NCBI GenBank assembly: GCA_047618185.1
Contig: JBLHKZ010000091.1
Span: 1 to 19,200, forward strand
Source of the DNA: JAYPEY01 sp047618185
GTDB lineage: Bacteria > Verrucomicrobiota > Verrucomicrobiia > Limisphaerales > JAYPEY01
DNA: 19,200 bases
Direction of reading: 5' to 3'
Every line of letters starts with the position of its first letter. The stretch's first letter is position 1. Positions 8,429-18,100 of the stretch are shown here, in pieces. Both the position numbers and the translations under genes were made by a program. The notes below the pieces were generated by a model. The model was not told where the DNA came from, made no database searches, and saw only the letters and a list, made by a program, of their open reading frames with translations.

Positions 8429-10081
8429 TCATTGTCTTCCCTCCGCCCAGACCGCCAGTTTCTCCCGGAAAATCTTCGCGTTATGTCGGATGTCGACAGG
8501 GAATTTCGGATGAAAAAGAATGGTTTTAATATTCCGGGTCAACTCGTGCTCCGCGCCCAGGTGCAACAACTCCTCCCTCACCTGAGCCTGGTTCGCCCCC
8601 GTCCCTGGCTCCAGCTCGACACAAAGCATGGGCCTGATTTCGCCCCCGACATTCACACCGACCAGCGCCGTCCGAAAAACCATTTTGTGCGCATTAAATA
8701 TCGCCTCGCAGGGAATCGTGAATAGCGTTTCGGCGCCGACGATAACCCTGTGCGACTTGCGGCCGCACATCCAGAGGCGGCCCTTCTCGTCCATGTAGCC
8801 GACATCGCCCATGCGATGCCAAAATCCGCCGTCGCTCGAATCAGCGATCTTGGCCAGGCGAGTCGAGGATTCTCGATTAAAATACTCCCGTGTCGTGTTG
8901 CCGCCCTTGACTGTGATCTCTCCGATTTCACCATCCGGCAGAACCAGATCGTCGCTCCATTCAGCGATCGGGTCGTCCGTGATTCGGATGATCCTCACCT
9001 CTAGGTCGTCAAGCGGCATGCCAACGCAAACCCCCTTACCGCGGGCCGTGTCGTGTTGGGTGTCGCCAAGAATCTCTTTGCTCCCGATCGACGCAACCGG
9101 AAGGCACTCGGTCGCGCCATAGGGCGTCACGATCTCGGCGTCGTTCGAAAGCATCTTGCAAAACCGCTCCAACACAACGGGCGGCACGGGAGCCCCGGCC
9201 GAAATGACGCGTTTCAGGGTCGGCAGCTTCACGCCATTCGCCTCACCGAACCGCCCCACACGATTTACCAGGGCCGGCGATCCAAACATCGTCGTGACTT
9301 TGAACTGTTTGATCGAGTCGATGATATTTCCCGGATCGACACTACCCGGCCGAGTAAAGTCCATCTGCGGAATCACCGCCGTCATTCCCAAAGCCGGGGC
9401 AAACAACGCAAACAAAGGAAAAGTCGGCAGATCGATTTCGCCCGGCTGGATATAGTAGATCCGCCGAATCTTCTCCACCTGATCGGCAAATGTCCCGTGG
9501 GTGTAGACCACGCCTTTTGGAATTCCTGTGCTACCGCTGGTGAACAAGATAGCCGCCATGTCCTCGGCGGACGTTTCAGCCGGATGATAATCGCCGCCGC
9601 TTTCCACTGAATCGCAGATGCGCTTGAGCGTCACGCCGCCCCAGAAAAGTCTTGGCCCCACGGTCACCAATCGCTTCACAGTTGGCTTGCCCCAACCCAA
9701 CAAGACACGGGCGACATGCGCTTTTGGAATTCCGATGAAGGCTTCCGGCTCGGCTTCGGCCAGACACTTACCGAGATTCTTAACGCCCATTCCGGGATCG
9801 ACAAAGACCGGAACCGCGCCCGCCTTGAACAGGGCAAACGTCAGCGCGAAGAAATCCAGGCTTGGCGTGACCATCAGGACCGTGCGAACGCCGCGTTTGA
9901 TTCCGATGCCCTCCAGTCCCATCGCGATGCGGTCGCTGCGTTCGTTCAACTCTCGAAAGGTGAATTGCTCGAAGGTGATTTCGCCGGAGCTGGCGCGGCC
10001 GGTGGGAAGAATGACAGCTGGAGTGTCCGGCTGACGCCGCGCCATTTCGGGCAGATGCGAGGCAATGTTGACGAGGCTCAT
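8429..10081 (-). CDS. oleC: OleC-like beta-lactone synthetase (AMP-dependent ligase fold)
   Basis: The 550-residue protein is an ANL-superfamily (acyl-CoA synthetase fold) enzyme. Visible motifs are the phosphate-binding loop FTSGSTGIPKG (180-190), YGATE (321-325), HRMGDVGYMDEKGR (422-435) with Asp426 for the ribose hydroxyls, the hinge GRKSHR (440-445), and Lys536 in RHNAKIFREKLA near the C-terminus. OleC differs from CoA ligases in using ATP to cyclise the 2-alkyl-3-hydroxy acid to a cis-beta-lactone. Sequence alone cannot fully separate it from an acyl-CoA ligase, but its place between oleB and oleD makes OleC the best call. It starts 9 bp after the oleB stop. In some bacteria oleB and oleC are fused; here they are separate genes. 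Downstream lies the inverted-repeat spacer before oleD. Confidence 0.9.
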   Translation of the reverse strand: MSLVNIASHLPEMARRQPDTPAVILPTGRASSGEITFEQFTFRELNERSDRIAMGLEGIGIKRGVRTVLMVTPSLDFFALTFALFKAGAVPVFVDPGMGVKNLGKCLAEAEPEAFIGIPKAHVARVLLGWGKPTVKRLVTVGPRLFWGGVTLKRICDSVESGGDYHPAETSAEDMAAILFTSGSTGIPKGVVYTHGTFADQVEKIRRIYYIQPGEIDLPTFPLFALFAPALGMTAVIPQMDFTRPGSVDPGNIIDSIKQFKVTTMFGSPALVNRVGRFGEANGVKLPTLKRVISAGAPVPPVVLERFCKMLSNDAEIVTPYGATECLPVASIGSKEILGDTQHDTARGKGVCVGMPLDDLEVRIIRITDDPIAEWSDDLVLPDGEIGEITVKGGNTTREYFNRESSTRLAKIADSSDGGFWHRMGDVGYMDEKGRLWMCGRKSHRVIVGAETLFTIPCEAIFNAHKMVFRTALVGVNVGGEIRPMLCVELEPGTGANQAQVREELLHLGAEHELTRNIKTILFHPKFPVDIRHNAKIFREKLAVWAEGRQ

Positions 10082-10090
10082 GGCGCTCGG

Positions 10091-10987
10091 CTATTTGGTG
10101 ATCGGATGCCGGTCCAGAAACTCGCCGACCAGCTTCAGCACGGTTTTCCGTTCATCCTCGATCAGGTAGTGCCCCGCCTCGGGAAAACTGTGCAACTCCG
10201 CCTTCGGCCAAATCTCCCGCCACTCTTTCAGAAAATGGCGATCAAACACAAAATCACGCTCTCCCCAAAGAATCAGAATCGGAAGGTCGGCAAACGCGCT
10301 CAGCTTCGTTTCCGCCTCCGACACCGTGTCATATGAGGGGTCGCCGGGTTCCAGCGGGATGTCCTGCACAAAACGAAGCACGCCAATGCGATCCGCCCAA
10401 TTCCCATAGGGCGCCAGATAACCTTCCCGCACGTCTTCGGACAATGGCTCGCGAGTCGCGCACCATTTCACGGCTCCCAGACTGAAGGCATTCAAGCCCC
10501 TCACCAGCAGTGAACCGATCGGAGTATCGCGCACAAGCCAGATCGGCAGCGGCAGTTCCTTCTCCTTCGGCAGATGAAACGCGCCCGTGTTCAACAGGAC
10601 AATTCGTTTGATGCGTTCGGGGCGCCTCCCCGCAAAAGCCATGCCGATCATCCCGCCCCAATCGTGCAGCACGAGGGTGATATTCTCCGTGATGCCAAGA
10701 TTCTCCAACAGCGACTCGACGTCATCGACTCGCTGTTTCAGCGTGTATTCGTAATGGCTGTCATCCGGCTTGTCGGAAAGACCGCAGCCCACATGATCCG
10801 GGACAATCACATGGAAGCGATCGCGAAGTTCCTTGACCAGATTGCGATAGAAAAAAGACCAGGTCGGATTCCCGTGAAGCATGACGACGGGGTCGCCCTC
10901 GCCTTCATCAAGGTAATGCTGCCGGACGCCGTCGCGATCAAGGAAATGCCCGGCGAAGGGATACTCGGACTGGGATACGCTCACCAT
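10091..10987 (-). CDS. oleB: OleB-like beta-lactone decarboxylase (haloalkane dehalogenase-type alpha/beta hydrolase)
   Basis: This 298-residue alpha/beta hydrolase shows HGNPTW (38-43, oxyanion region), LHDWGG with the predicted nucleophile Asp109, WGERDFVFD (241-249) with an acidic residue, and EAGHYLIED with the catalytic His273. The aspartate nucleophile and flanking tryptophan are the haloalkane-dehalogenase pattern, which OleB shares. In the olefin pathway OleB converts the cis-beta-lactone from OleC into a cis-olefin plus CO2, often in an OleB-OleC-OleD assembly. Context between oleA and oleC makes OleB far more likely than a true dehalogenase. The start overlaps the oleA stop by 7 bp (ATGGTGA), and no Shine-Dalgarno is visible, so translation is probably coupled to oleA. 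Confidence 0.92.
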   Translation of the reverse strand: MVSVSQSEYPFAGHFLDRDGVRQHYLDEGEGDPVVMLHGNPTWSFFYRNLVKELRDRFHVIVPDHVGCGLSDKPDDSHYEYTLKQRVDDVESLLENLGITENITLVLHDWGGMIGMAFAGRRPERIKRIVLLNTGAFHLPKEKELPLPIWLVRDTPIGSLLVRGLNAFSLGAVKWCATREPLSEDVREGYLAPYGNWADRIGVLRFVQDIPLEPGDPSYDTVSEAETKLSAFADLPILILWGERDFVFDRHFLKEWREIWPKAELHSFPEAGHYLIEDERKTVLKLVGEFLDRHPITK

Positions 10988-12027
10988 TTCAAGCCGAGCA
11001 TGAGGCAGTTCAAGCCACTGCCAATGCCAAGAAAACCCACGGTGTCTCCGCGTTTGAGAACGCCGCGCTCATTTGCCAGCGCGGCCGTAATGGGAAGCGA
11101 AACGGTTCCGATATTTCCAAGGTAGCCGTAGGTCGTGAAATCCTTCTCCACGGCGATGCCCAGGGTATCGAGGATATGCTTCTGATGCTCGGAACCCACC
11201 TGGTGGCAGATCACCCGGTCGACTGTTTCCGGCGTCCAGTCCATTTCCTTCAGGAAGGCGTCCCAGGTTTGAGCGCCCAGAGCAACCCCATGTTTCAGCA
11301 CCGACACGGAATCGGTGGCCATGAATTCATCGTGTGAGACTCCGTCACGTTTCTCCAAGCCCCAACGGCAGAGCGCGTGATGCTCCGGCGCGACCTGAGT
11401 CACGCCGCCCAGCAATTGGTGACCGGGATCGTCGCCAAACGAGCCGTCGGTCAGCAGGACCGCGACGGCGCCCGAACCGCCGGTCAAGGTCGCCAACGCC
11501 GTCGTGAACAGTTTGATATCGAGCTCGCGATTCATCCGCTCGATCATGATGTCATTGATCTCGCGCGCGGATTCACAGGAAACGACCAGCCCCGCCCGGA
11601 TCTGGCCCAGCTCAATGCGATTGGCGATGTCGAGCATGCCGTTCATCACGCCGAGGCAGGCGTTGGAAATATCGTAAACCGCAGTGGACGAGCCAACCCC
11701 GACGCCATCCGCGACCCGGCAAGCAGTCGCAGGCTCAAAATTCTCCCGGCAAACCCCCGTGTAGACCAAGGCGCCAACAGCCGCCGCGGCCACGCCCGAA
11801 TTGGCCAAAGCTTTTTTTGCGGCGAGAATCGCGCCCCGCGACAAGGGCGTCCCCGGTTCCCACCAGCGACGCTCCGTGATTCCGGTCAATTCCTCCAATT
11901 GCCCTTCGGGAAAATGCAGCTTCTCATACATGGGAGCGAGCCGCTCCTCCAACTCGGACGACGACACCACGACCGGCGCCAGTTCGTAGCCCAACGCCTG
12001 TAGGAAAACTTTAGTAAAATTCGGCAT
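10981..12027 (-). CDS. oleA: OleA-like head-to-head acyl-CoA condensing enzyme (thiolase superfamily)
   Basis: The 348-residue protein has the FabH/KAS III-like thiolase fold. Cys124 lies in DISNACLGVMNG, His275 in RVICHQVGSEHQ and Asn305 in GYLGNIGTVSLP. Glu98 in ENFEPATACR lies 26 residues before the Cys, the same spacing as the Glu117/Cys143 pair of Xanthomonas OleA, and His and Asn are 30 apart as in that enzyme. That Glu is an OleA-specific feature and argues against a housekeeping FabH. OleA joins two fatty acyl-CoAs head to head to give a 2-alkyl-3-keto acid, the first committed step to long-chain olefins. The gene follows the megasynthase after a 112-bp spacer with two hairpins and overlaps oleB by 7 bp. 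The start ATG at 12027 has no Shine-Dalgarno. Confidence 0.93.
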   Translation of the reverse strand: MPNFTKVFLQALGYELAPVVVSSSELEERLAPMYEKLHFPEGQLEELTGITERRWWEPGTPLSRGAILAAKKALANSGVAAAAVGALVYTGVCRENFEPATACRVADGVGVGSSTAVYDISNACLGVMNGMLDIANRIELGQIRAGLVVSCESAREINDIMIERMNRELDIKLFTTALATLTGGSGAVAVLLTDGSFGDDPGHQLLGGVTQVAPEHHALCRWGLEKRDGVSHDEFMATDSVSVLKHGVALGAQTWDAFLKEMDWTPETVDRVICHQVGSEHQKHILDTLGIAVEKDFTTYGYLGNIGTVSLPITAALANERGVLKRGDTVGFLGIGSGLNCLMLGLKW

Positions 12028-12052
12028 TTCGATTGTGTCGCGAGAACGGAAA

Positions 12053-12080
12053 GAACCCGTTCCATCGCGAAAACGGGTTC
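12053..12080 (-). terminator. Perfect 9-bp hairpin just upstream of oleA
   Basis: GAACCCGTT (12053-12061) and AACGGGTTC (12072-12080) are perfect inverted repeats around a 10-nt loop. On the minus strand the stem is followed by TTTCCGTTCT, too broken for a strong intrinsic terminator. It sits 25 nt before the oleA ATG, so it could attenuate read-through from the megasynthase gene or stabilise the oleABCD mRNA 5' end after processing. Confidence 0.45.
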
Positions 12081-12116
12081 ACGGCCGGAGATTTAAGCGG
12101 ATTCCCCCACACAATC

Positions 12117-12141
12117 AAGCGCGGGGTTTGAAGGCGCGCTT
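12117..12141 (-). terminator. 7-bp hairpin at the megasynthase stop codon
   Basis: AAGCGCG (12117-12123) and CGCGCTT (12135-12141) pair perfectly around an 11-nt loop. The arm at 12135-12141 covers two of the three bases of the TAA stop. No T-run follows on the minus strand (GATTGTG), so it is either a weak terminator or a 3'-end structure. With the hairpin at 12053-12080 it makes this spacer the only structured break inside the otherwise tight megasynthase-oleA-oleB-oleC run. Confidence 0.38.
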
Positions 12142-15100
12142 AAACAACGCGCAGCGAAAAATCCTTCATCCCGTAAATCGTCCTGCCGTCCACGTGTAGG
12201 AAACCGTCGGCTTTGAGGAGTTTGCGCTCGTCATCGATGCTTGTGATGACGGCCTCGACTGTCACTTCTGCGTCGGTTGGGATGATTTGGCCGCGATAGA
12301 CCCACTCGTGCTTTTCGCCGCAGGCGATCGTTTCCAGTCGCATGCCTTCACTCACACCCCAGCGTTCGACCGCGACGACTTTCAGCAGTTGCAGATAGGA
12401 TTCCAGTCCCAGCGAGCCCGGGATCACCGGGTCTTGATAGAAGTGCGCTTTGAAGAACCACGACTCCGGTTTGACCGTCATCTTGCCGCGGATGAATCCT
12501 AACCCCGCCGGACCGCCGTCCGGCACGAAGCAGCTCACCTCGTCGACCATGCGGAGCATGTCGTCCGGATACGGAGCCTCGGTCGGATACGGAAATGCCT
12601 TTGCTCGCGTCATTTCGTCGTCGCTCGGCTCGTAGGGAATGGCTTCGCGGATTCCGACCTGAGTGGCCAACGCATCCGCCGAGAAGAATCCGAAATAGGT
12701 GTCGCCCTGGTAGACCAGTCCCTTCGATGAGCGCACGGCCATGTCAAAGTTTTGAATCACCATTCCGCCGGCGTTTGAAACCCGCGTGATCGTCACATCG
12801 ACAGATAGCGTCCCGGCGTCGGACGTCACTGGAATAAACTGAGTCGCCGATCCGCCAAGATTGCGGAAGCGCAAATCGGTTTCGCTCGTCAACGCCGAAC
12901 CCAAATACGCAGCCAGCCAGCCGCAAGGTTGCAGGGCAATTTCCAGCAGGACCGAGAACGGCATGTCGCCCTGCCGGTTCTGCGCGAAATACCATTCGTC
13001 GACCGGCACACCGTACTGCGCTTCGATCACGCCGCCTGAATCCAAAACCCAGGGCTCGCAATTCGAGATCTCCGTGATGCGATCGAGAAACTGATACGGC
13101 GGCCCCGGCAAGCGCGCGATGCGACGCTCGTTGTCGAAGACCTTGTAACGATCGCCAAATGCGTCCGACGGATTGCCAACGGCAAAAGCGTGAATGCTGT
13201 CGAAATCGTAGAGCGGCGATTTGGGAATGACGGCGGGCGCCGTCGGGCTTGTGTTGCCTTTGCCGCGATCATCCCACGTTTCCTGCAGACTCTCCTTCGT
13301 CGCGCCAGTGAATCGGATCGACATGTTTGTGATTTCGACCGTCGCTTTGTCGTCCGAATACATCAGCGCATCCACCACTGCATAGGGCTCCGGCCGATAA
13401 CCCAATTCCTTGATCGAGATTACGTAGGTGACCTTCTTCGTCGACTGCATCACCTGCCCGCGACATTTGAGCTGACTCTTAATCTCGGTCACTGGTTCCG
13501 GCGCGACCGTCGATCGCTCAAACACCCAGCCGAGCCGCAATAGAAATACTCGCAGCGTGTGCAGGCAGCATTCGAACATCAACGTGCCCGGCATCACCAT
13601 GTCGTCGCTGAAATGGCAGGTCAGAAACCAGTCATCGGGATGGATGTCCGCCTCGCCGGTGATGCGTCCGATGCCGAATCGTCCGCCAGTCGGATCCAGC
13701 TCGGTGATTCGATGCACCAGCCGCATCCGCCCGTCCGGCAGGGTCAACGGATCGTTCAGCGGCAGTCCGGCGAAACGCTCTCCGAAACAACCCGCCAAGT
13801 TCCCCTGACGCAGCGCGCTGAGCTGCTCGTCGGTAAAGGACTCGATCTCATCCCATGGCACGAACGGAGCCCAGTCATCTGGCAAGATTCCCGGGATCTC
13901 CTGCAGATCGAGCTTCGTGTGAACAATCCCCTTCCCCGCATCCAATTCCGCCTGCGAAAAGAAGCCGGCAATGCCTTTGCGCATGGTCAGCAAGCGTTCG
14001 CCATTGACCGTGCCATCGAAGCCAAATCGAAACAGCCAGGTGCTGCCCTGACGGAAAAACTCCTCAATGCGGATGTCGTAATGAATGGTCTCACCCTCGA
14101 CCGGCAATCCGCGATGAAAGGTCACCACCGCGTCCAGCAGGCGATAAACCGCCAGGCCTTTGGTCTCGAAATCGATACCCAGAAATCCCGACAGAAACAG
14201 ATCCGCCTGCCCGGCTTCCACCGCGATGCAGGTCGGGATGCGGCCTGCGTCCAAATACCAGGCTCCCGGATGAATATCATGCTCGGTGACGACTCGACCG
14301 GAAGTCATGGAAAGCGGTTCGCCTTCAATCTCCAGCACGCGATGAGCCAGCATCAGCGGATCGTCCGGCAGCCGGACGCGCGTCGGATGCGAATCCACTT
14401 CGACGAATTTCTTGCCCATCACCTTCCCGATCTTTCCGATCGCGAACTCCATGCATTGAGCAAAATTCAACTGTCGCGGAACTTCGTCGGGATATTCCTC
14501 GAACGCAGGTTGCGATTCCGTCGACACCTGCGGCATGCCGTCGAGACTCGGCGGAAGCGCAGGAGCGCCAGGAATCGTGATGCCTGATGCTTCCATTGAC
14601 GAAAGCAATTGCGTCTGCCGTTCGACGTTCAACGACATCGTCTGAAATAAGTTCGCTGAAAATCGTAAATAAGTCTCATGGGCTTCGATGCGCGCCGACT
14701 CGGCCGAGGCCAGGTGGTCAACGAGAGAACCCGATCGAGCTAGAGCGGCAGTCTTCATCTGAGCCGCCACCGGCACGGAAACCGAATCCGCCTTTGCATT
14801 GATCGCGGGAATCGACTGTGCGACCTGGATCGTTGGCAGCGAGGGCTTCACTGTCGCGCTCGACGGCGTCGCCTCGGGCCTTGAATTCATGAAAGTTTCC
14901 GACCGAGGCGGATCAAACGGCTTTCCGCCCAACGGCGCTAGCACATCGGACGCCTTGCCTCCTTTGTCCGGCTCGCGATAACCGACCGCGGCTCGATCGC
15001 CGCCATAGAGAAAATCCAAATTCACTGAGACGCCCTCGGCGAATAATCGTCCCAGCGCGCGCAACGCAACGACGGTCGCGTCCTGACCGGGGATCGAGAC

Positions 15101-18100
15101 CGACGTCGCCGCATGCGATCGTCCGCCGAGAATCTGATCGATCATCCGACAGCAAGTGGCGCCGGGCCCCATTTCGATAAAGATGCGAGCGCCATTGTCG
15201 TAGGCAGAATTGATCGTCGCCGGATAGTCGAGCCCATGAACTGCGTTGCCCACGATCGAGTCGGCCGCGCTTTCACAAGTCAGCTCATAGTCCTTTCCCT
15301 GATTCCCGCTGTAATAACGCACGCCCGGCGGAGGGTTCGTCTCAAACAAGTGAAGCGAGCGATAGACGTCGGCTACGGGTTTCGCGACTTCGCAATGCAC
15401 GGTCGTCACACCCTCGATCGGAAAATAGTGGCAACCCAAATCGGCGACGAATGAATCCACGGCGGCGCGCTGTCCTCCCACGATGCACTCGCGGGGCGTG
15501 TTCACAATCAGCAGGTAAACTCGCTCTCGCCCCTCCAGCGCGGCGCGGGTTTCATCGGCCGTGCGATCCACGACTCCCATGCTCCAATCGACTTCCTCGC
15601 CTTGCGCGAGATTCCATGTCTTGCGGGCGGATTCGCAGGCGCCGGCGAGTTGCCGGGTAAACAAGTCGCCGCCGATCATGCGTCGATACATTTCGTCCCG
15701 CGCCGTCCAGGCGCGTGTCGAAAACAAGCCCGCGGATTCACCGAGGCTGTAGCCGATGACCTCATCCGGATTCACGCCGCAGGCTTGAATCAGATCACTG
15801 ACGAGCGTCCCGTGGGCGACCTGGCCAAAAATCATCGCGTGATGATCGGCGGCAATGGCTTCAGGCGAAGCGCCATTCCAGAACATTTCCGACACCACCT
15901 GACTGGCGAGGCGTTCGTTCTCGCCATCCTGTCGCCGAAGCAACTCCGGCCAGGCCACGCCAATCTCCCGGCCCATGTCCGGATAATGATTTCCCGAACC
16001 CGGATAAACAAACGCCACCTTGCCGTCGCGCCCAACCGGTTCGTTTGAGAAAAAGATTCGCTCATCTCCCACGGCCGTCTTTCGACCGTTGCCACCCGCG
16101 GGATTGTCTTTCGAAATCGTTTGCCCGGCTTCACGACAGAGACGGAAAAGCTCATTCCCGTCACGCGCGACCAGCGCCAGATTCTGCGCTCTGGATTTCG
16201 GAGCGCCACGGTTCCACCATTGTCGGGCAATCGCTACAATCGATCGGTCCTGCCATGATTCAGCCAGCTTTTCCAACTCGCTGAGATCCGCCCGCAACGA
16301 TTGGTCGTCCTGGCCGTCGATCAAGAACAAGGCTTCGTCCTGCACGCCCAGCGGCTGCAATCGCTCGGCGATGGTCACTTTCGAATTCTGCTCCTCCAAC
16401 GCCTCCAGCACGACATGTACGCAGGTCCCGCCCACGCCAAAGGCCGTAACGCCCGCGCGCCTCGGACCCTCGACGCGATCGCGCAGCCAACATTGCGAAG
16501 CATCGGGCAAAGCGAACTTGGCTGGAGACCCGGCAATTTCTTCAAGTGGGGATCCCGAGCTTTTCAGCCCGGGGATCAGCTCCTGGTAAAGGCCCAGGCT
16601 CGCTTTCACGACCGACGCCAACGCCGATGCTGCGCCCGCGTGTCCGACCCGCTCCTTGGCGCTGCCGAGTTTAAGGGCGCGAGTCCGTTCGCCTTCCCCA
16701 AAGAAATTGGCTATCGCGCGCGCCTCGGCCGCGTCCTCCGCCGCGTTGCCGCTGCCATGCGTCTCCAGGTAATCAACCGAAGCGGGATCGACGCCTGCAT
16801 CCAAGTAGGCGCGGCGCATGGCCTCCTTGCAGGCTTCGGAATCAGGAATAAATTCATCTACCCCGCCCCCGGACGCTGCGCCCGTTCCTCTGATCACGGA
16901 GTAAACCCGATTGCCGTCTTTGATCGCGTCATCCAGCCGTTTCAGCACGAGCGCCGCAGCGCCTTCACCGGGAATCGCTCCCTCCGTATCGCGGCTGAAC
17001 GGCCGAGCCTCCCCATTCCTTGAATAGGCGCGCCCGCTATCGACGGCCAGGGCCGCGCGAACATCGCCTGACAAATCCACGGCGCCTACGAGCGCGTGAT
17101 CCAGCTCGCCCTGCTGCAACGCGCGAACCGCCGCCTCCAGTGCGCGCATACCCGACGCCTCCTCGCAGGAAATGGTGTGACTCGGACCGCCGATGCGAAA
17201 TTCCCGCGCCAGCCGACTGGCCACAATGCCGCCCAACGCGCCCATGGTGCGATTGGCGTTCAACGCCGGGCCGGACGATTCGCGCAAGGCATCCACCCAA
17301 CGCTCAAATTCTTTTTCGGAAAAATCCAGGTTCCGGGCCTTGGCCCAGGCGCGCGCGCGGTTGAGGAGCGACCAACGGAAATGAAAGTGATTCGTTTCCA
17401 TGTCCAGCTCGATGCCGATAAAGGCGCCGGTCTTGAGTCCGTCAAGATTCGCGCAAGCCGCGTCCTTCAACGCGCCGGCGGCGACTTGAAGCATCAGCAA
17501 CTGCTGCGGGAGCGTTTCCTCAAGTTCCTTGGGCGGGATACGAAAGCGATCGATCGGAATGCGAAGGTCATCGAGATAGTGGCCCGCAATGCCACCGTCG
17601 GCCAAATCGCTATTCTCCGCTCCCCACCAGTCGCGCTTGAAGGTCGGCGTCGCCCCCTTATCGCCGCCGAGGACGCGCTCCTGAAATTTTCGTAAATCCG
17701 TCCATTGTCCGAAACAGGCGTCCATCCCGACGATCGCGATGGGAACTGCTTCGTGGGTCTGAATGTCAGATTTGAGATTTGAGATTTGAGATTGGGAATT
17801 CGCCGTCCACTCCTCGATCAAAACATGCGCGTTGATCCCCCCAAATCCGAACGCGCTCACAGCCGCCCGACGCGGCGTCCGGTCATCACGCAATTCCCAG
17901 GGACGCCCCTCGGTTAATGCGGTAAAAGGACTTGAGTCGAAGTCAACCTTCTCGCTGGAATTTACAAAATTAGCGATGGGCGGCAGCGTCCGATTCTTCA
18001 TCGCCAGCAAGACGCGAATCAGCCCGGCGGCGCCGGCGCCCGTCAATAAATGCCCAACATTGGCCTTCGCGGCGCCCAGGACGCATTTGCGATTCTCCAA

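Noticed and set aside
10091..10987. Haloalkane dehalogenase
   Set aside because: The nucleophile pattern fits, but OleB shares it and the gene sits between oleA and oleC, so dehalogenation is unlikely to be its role.
10981..12027. Housekeeping FabH (KAS III)
   Set aside because: Glu98, 26 residues before the Cys, and the oleBCD neighbours match OleA; no other fatty-acid-synthesis genes lie nearby.
13559..14587. Plus-strand open frame of 342 codons
   Set aside because: It is fully antisense to the dehydratase part of the megasynthase, whose catalytic motifs are intact; its composition (many Gln, Arg, His) is typical of an antisense shadow.
16270..16400. Possible ACP between the CLF and AT domains
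   Set aside because: Residues 920-1040 contain no DSL/DSM-type phosphopantetheine motif; the segment reads as an ordinary pre-AT linker.
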